DNA from: Sulfurimonas sp.
GTDB taxonomy: Bacteria; Campylobacterota; Campylobacteria; Campylobacterales; Sulfurimonadaceae
Length of the DNA: 16,025 bases
Direction: 5' to 3'
Assembly: GCA_027083475.1 (NCBI GenBank)
Contig: JALWON010000307.1
Span: 1 to 16,025 of the forward strand
This document shows positions 13,486 through 16,025 of the stretch, in pieces (the stretch's first letter is position 1; each line of letters begins with the position of its first letter). Under the pieces are notes generated by a model that did not search any database, was not told the origin of the DNA, and was given only the letters and a program-made list of their open reading frames with translations. Made by a program: the position numbers and the translations under genes.

Positions 13486-16025
13486 ATGCCAAAACGCACC
13501 GACATTAACACGATTTTACTTATAGGTTCTGGTCCGATTGTTATCGGGCAAGCTTGTGAATTTGACTACTCTGGCACACAAGCCGTGAAAACACTCAAAG
13601 AAGAAGGCTACCGTGTCGTTCTTATTAACTCAAATCCTGCAACGATTATGACTGATCCGGAATTTGCAGATAGAACATATATAGAGCCTATTAAAGAAGA
13701 TGTTATTGCTGAAATCATCAAAAAAGAGAATGTTGATGCCGTCTTACCAACTATGGGTGGGCAGACTGCTTTAAATGTAGCAACATCCATGTATGAAAAA
13801 GGGATGCTAGAAGGTGTGGAGTTTTTAGGTGCCTCTCCAGAAGCGATTCACAAGGGAGAAGATCGTTCTGCTTTTAATGAAGCGATGCTCAAAATTGGAA
13901 TGGATTTACCAAAAAGTGAAAATGCCTATACAGTTGAAGAGGCTATTGAAGTTGTTAAACGCATCGGTTTTCCAGTTATCAGTCGATCATCTTTTACACT
14001 TGCAGGTGGTGGATCGGGTGTTGCTTATAACATGGAAGAGTTTAAAGAGCTCGCAAAAGAGGGCTTAGCTGCTTCTCCTGTAAGTGAAATCGAAATCATG
14101 GAATCTATGCTTGGTTGGAAAGAGTATGAGATGGAAGTGATCCGAGACAAAGCGGACAACTGTATCATTGTTTGTGCGATTGAGAACTTTGACCCGATGG
14201 GTGTGCATACGGGAGACAGTATTACCGTAGCCCCTGCACTCACACTCACAGATAAAGAGTACCAAAGAATGCGAAATGCCTCTTTTGATATTTTACGTGA
14301 GATTGGTGTGGATACAGGTGGAAGTAATGTGCAGTTTTCTATTGACCCAAAAACGGGACGAATGATTGTTATCGAGATGAATCCTCGTGTGAGTCGCTCC
14401 TCTGCACTCGCTTCTAAAGCAACAGGTTACCCTATTGCAAAAGTTGCAACCCTCCTTGCTGTTGGTTACACACTCGATGAAATCACCAATGACATCACAG
14501 GAACACCTGCCTCTTTTGAACCTGTGATTGATTATGTTGTCACAAAAATCCCGCGTTTTACATTTGAAAAATTCCCTGAAGCTATCAGTACACTCAGTAC
14601 AAGTATGAAATCAGTCGGTGAAGTAATGTCTATTGGGCGTACATTCAAAGAGTCTATGCAAAAAGCACTCTGTTCCCTTGAGACAGGCTTATGTGGTTTT
14701 GATGAGATTGATGCAGATACAGAGTTTGTTAAACATGAGATCCGTCGTCCAAACGCAGATAGAATGCTCTATGTAGCAGAGGGTTTCCGTAGAGGTATGA
14801 GCATAGAAGAGATGTTTGACACCTGTGCAATTGACCCATGGTTTTTGCATCAACTCTCAGAAATCATCGAAACAGAAGCACAAATTAATGATAAAATTTT
14901 ATTTGATGCTACAACTATGAGAAAGGTCAAAGCAGATGGTTTTTCAGACAAACGCATTGCACAACTCATTACAAAGAACACAGAGCATGCCGTCTCTGAA
15001 AATGAAGTATTTCAAGCTAGAAAAGCACTCAATATCAACTTAGAATTCAACGAAGTAGATACATGTGCCGCAGAGTTTGAAGCACTCACCCCTTACCTCT
15101 ACTCAACAACAAACATTACACAACTTCCTGATGTCCCTTCACGAGTCAGTGAGAAGAAAAAAGTCCTCATCTTAGGTGGTGGACCAAATAGAATTGGTCA
15201 AGGAATTGAATTTGATTACTGCTGTGTGCATGCTGCGTTTGCACTCAAAGAGATGGGTATTGAGTCTATTATGCATAACTGTAACCCTGAAACAGTCTCA
15301 ACAGATTATGATACTTCCGATGTCCTTTACTTTGAGCCTATTGATTTTGAGCATGTGCGTGAAGTGATTGAAAATGAGCAACCTGATGGTATTATAGTCC
15401 ATTTTGGAGGGCAGACACCACTCAAGCTTGCAGATTCTCTCACAAAAATCGGAGCAAAAATCTCTGGAACACCATCAGCTGTCATTGACTTAGCGGAAGA
15501 TAGAGAACAATTTAGTGATTTTGTTATCAAAAATGGACTCAAACAACCGCAAAATGGTTTGGCAACAAAAAAAGAGGATGCTGCACCTATTGCGGAGCGT
15601 TTAGGCTTTCCTGTTTTAGTGCGCCCCTCTTTTGTCCTTGGTGGCCGTGGAATGAAAATCGTTTATAGCCAAGAAGAACTTGCAGAGTATATGGAGCTTG
15701 CTATTTCTGTATCGCATGAAGCCCCTGTTTTAATTGATAAGTTTTTAGATCAAGCTATTGAACTTGATGTTGATTGTATTTGTGATGGTAGTGAAGTTTA
15801 TATTGGCTCAGTGATGCAACATATCGAAGAAGCTGGAATTCATTCAGGGGATAGTGCATGTTCACTCCCACCTGTCAATCTCTCAGATGCTATGGTTGCA
15901 CAAGTAGAGGCACAAACAAAAAAAATCGCTCTTGGTCTGGGTGTAGTTGGGCTTATGAATGTCCAGTATGCAATCTACCAAAATGAAATCTATCTCATAG
16001 AGGTCAATCCGCGTGCAAGCCGTAC
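13486..16025 (+). CDS. carB: Carbamoyl-phosphate synthase large subunit (3' end outside window)
   Basis: CarB makes carbamoyl phosphate from bicarbonate, two ATP and ammonia delivered by the glutaminase subunit CarA; the product feeds arginine and pyrimidine synthesis. The frame is open without interruption for 846 codons from ATG 13486 (preceded by AAAGGG). The first ATP-grasp half shows [28 protein letters not shown] and [20 protein letters not shown]. After the oligomerisation region the second half repeats it with [39 protein letters not shown] and [10 protein letters not shown] at the edge. The family is about 1,070-1,090 residues, so the end of the second ATP-grasp domain and the MGS-like allosteric domain are missing. 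carA is not adjacent on this side. Confidence 0.98.
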   Translation, partial: MPKRTDINTILLIGSGPIVIGQACEFDYSGTQAVKTLKEEGYRVVLINSNPATIMTDPEFADRTYIEPIKEDVIAEIIKKENVDAVLPTMGGQTALNVATSMYEKGMLEGVEFLGASPEAIHKGEDRSAFNEAMLKIGMDLPKSENAYTVEEAIEVVKRIGFPVISRSSFTLAGGGSGVAYNMEEFKELAKEGLAASPVSEIEIMESMLGWKEYEMEVIRDKADNCIIVCAIENFDPMGVHTGDSITVAPALTLTDKEYQRMRNASFDILREIGVDTGGSNVQFSIDPKTGRMIVIEMNPRVSRSSALASKATGYPIAKVATLLAVGYTLDEITNDITGTPASFEPVIDYVVTKIPRFTFEKFPEAISTLSTSMKSVGEVMSIGRTFKESMQKALCSLETGLCGFDEIDADTEFVKHEIRRPNADRMLYVAEGFRRGMSIEEMFDTCAIDPWFLHQLSEIIETEAQINDKILFDATTMRKVKADGFSDKRIAQLITKNTEHAVSENEVFQARKALNINLEFNEVDTCAAEFEALTPYLYSTTNITQLPDVPSRVSEKKKVLILGGGPNRIGQGIEFDYCCVHAAFALKEMGIESIMHNCNPETVSTDYDTSDVLYFEPIDFEHVREVIENEQPDGIIVHFGGQTPLKLADSLTKIGAKISGTPSAVIDLAEDREQFSDFVIKNGLKQPQNGLATKKEDAAPIAERLGFPVLVRPSFVLGGRGMKIVYSQEELAEYMELAISVSHEAPVLIDKFLDQAIELDVDCICDGSEVYIGSVMQHIEEAGIHSGDSACSLPPVNLSDAMVAQVEAQTKKIALGLGVVGLMNVQYAIYQNEIYLIEVNPRASR

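Noticed and set aside
13486..16025. Possible frameshift in carB, because several short frames appear within the region
   Set aside because: Reading from ATG 13486, the frame stays open to the window edge and both halves show the expected motifs, so carB is intact as far as visible.

Overview
The window looks like chromosomal DNA from a Campylobacterota (Epsilonproteobacteria) species, probably a Sulfurimonas-like bacterium. The evidence is low GC, promoters with a T-rich tract running into a good -10 and no clear -35, and the block fabZ-lpxA-clpX-mreB-mreC-x-carB, which I remember as the order also seen in Campylobacter. The genus is inference. Two gene clusters diverge from a 55-bp intergenic region at 5651-5705.

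Left cluster (minus strand, 5650 down to 1): a TrmN6-like methyltransferase, a YkgJ-type cysteine-cluster protein, a TPR lipoprotein, trpC, a small lipoprotein, dapE and ridA. The first six genes overlap or sit within a few bases of each other and look like one transcript; ridA follows 9 bases after dapE. A separate promoter then drives rplU (L21), followed by rpmA (L27, running off the left edge). The 174-bp rplU-rpmA spacer is packed with hairpins.

Right cluster (plus strand, 5706 to 16025): kdsB (CMP-Kdo synthesis), a cyclophilin coupled to a long QueH (queuosine synthesis), then a compact envelope operon fabZ-lpxA-clpX-mreB-mreC-mipA-like. Most of its junctions are 4-20 base overlaps or very short gaps. 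After a 355-bp gap comes carB (846 complete codons, running off the right edge). The theme of this half is outer-membrane and cell-shape construction: Kdo, 3-hydroxyacyl-ACP dehydration, lipid A acylation, MreBC and a MipA/OmpV-type barrel.

Most genes are ordinary housekeeping genes with intact motifs. The striking object is the noncoding segment 13128-13396. It has perfect 28-bp terminal inverted repeats, is bounded by TA on both sides, and its interior divides almost without spare bases into two further hairpin arms of nearly equal size (97 and 96 nt), each closed by a perfect 12-bp stem and separated by a tiny CCC-TTT-GGG hairpin. It looks like a nonautonomous miniature transposable element (MITE) that can fold as a four-way junction. 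Its left end supplies the stop codon of the mipA-like gene. Removing the element plus one TA restores a reading frame ending one aromatic residue later.
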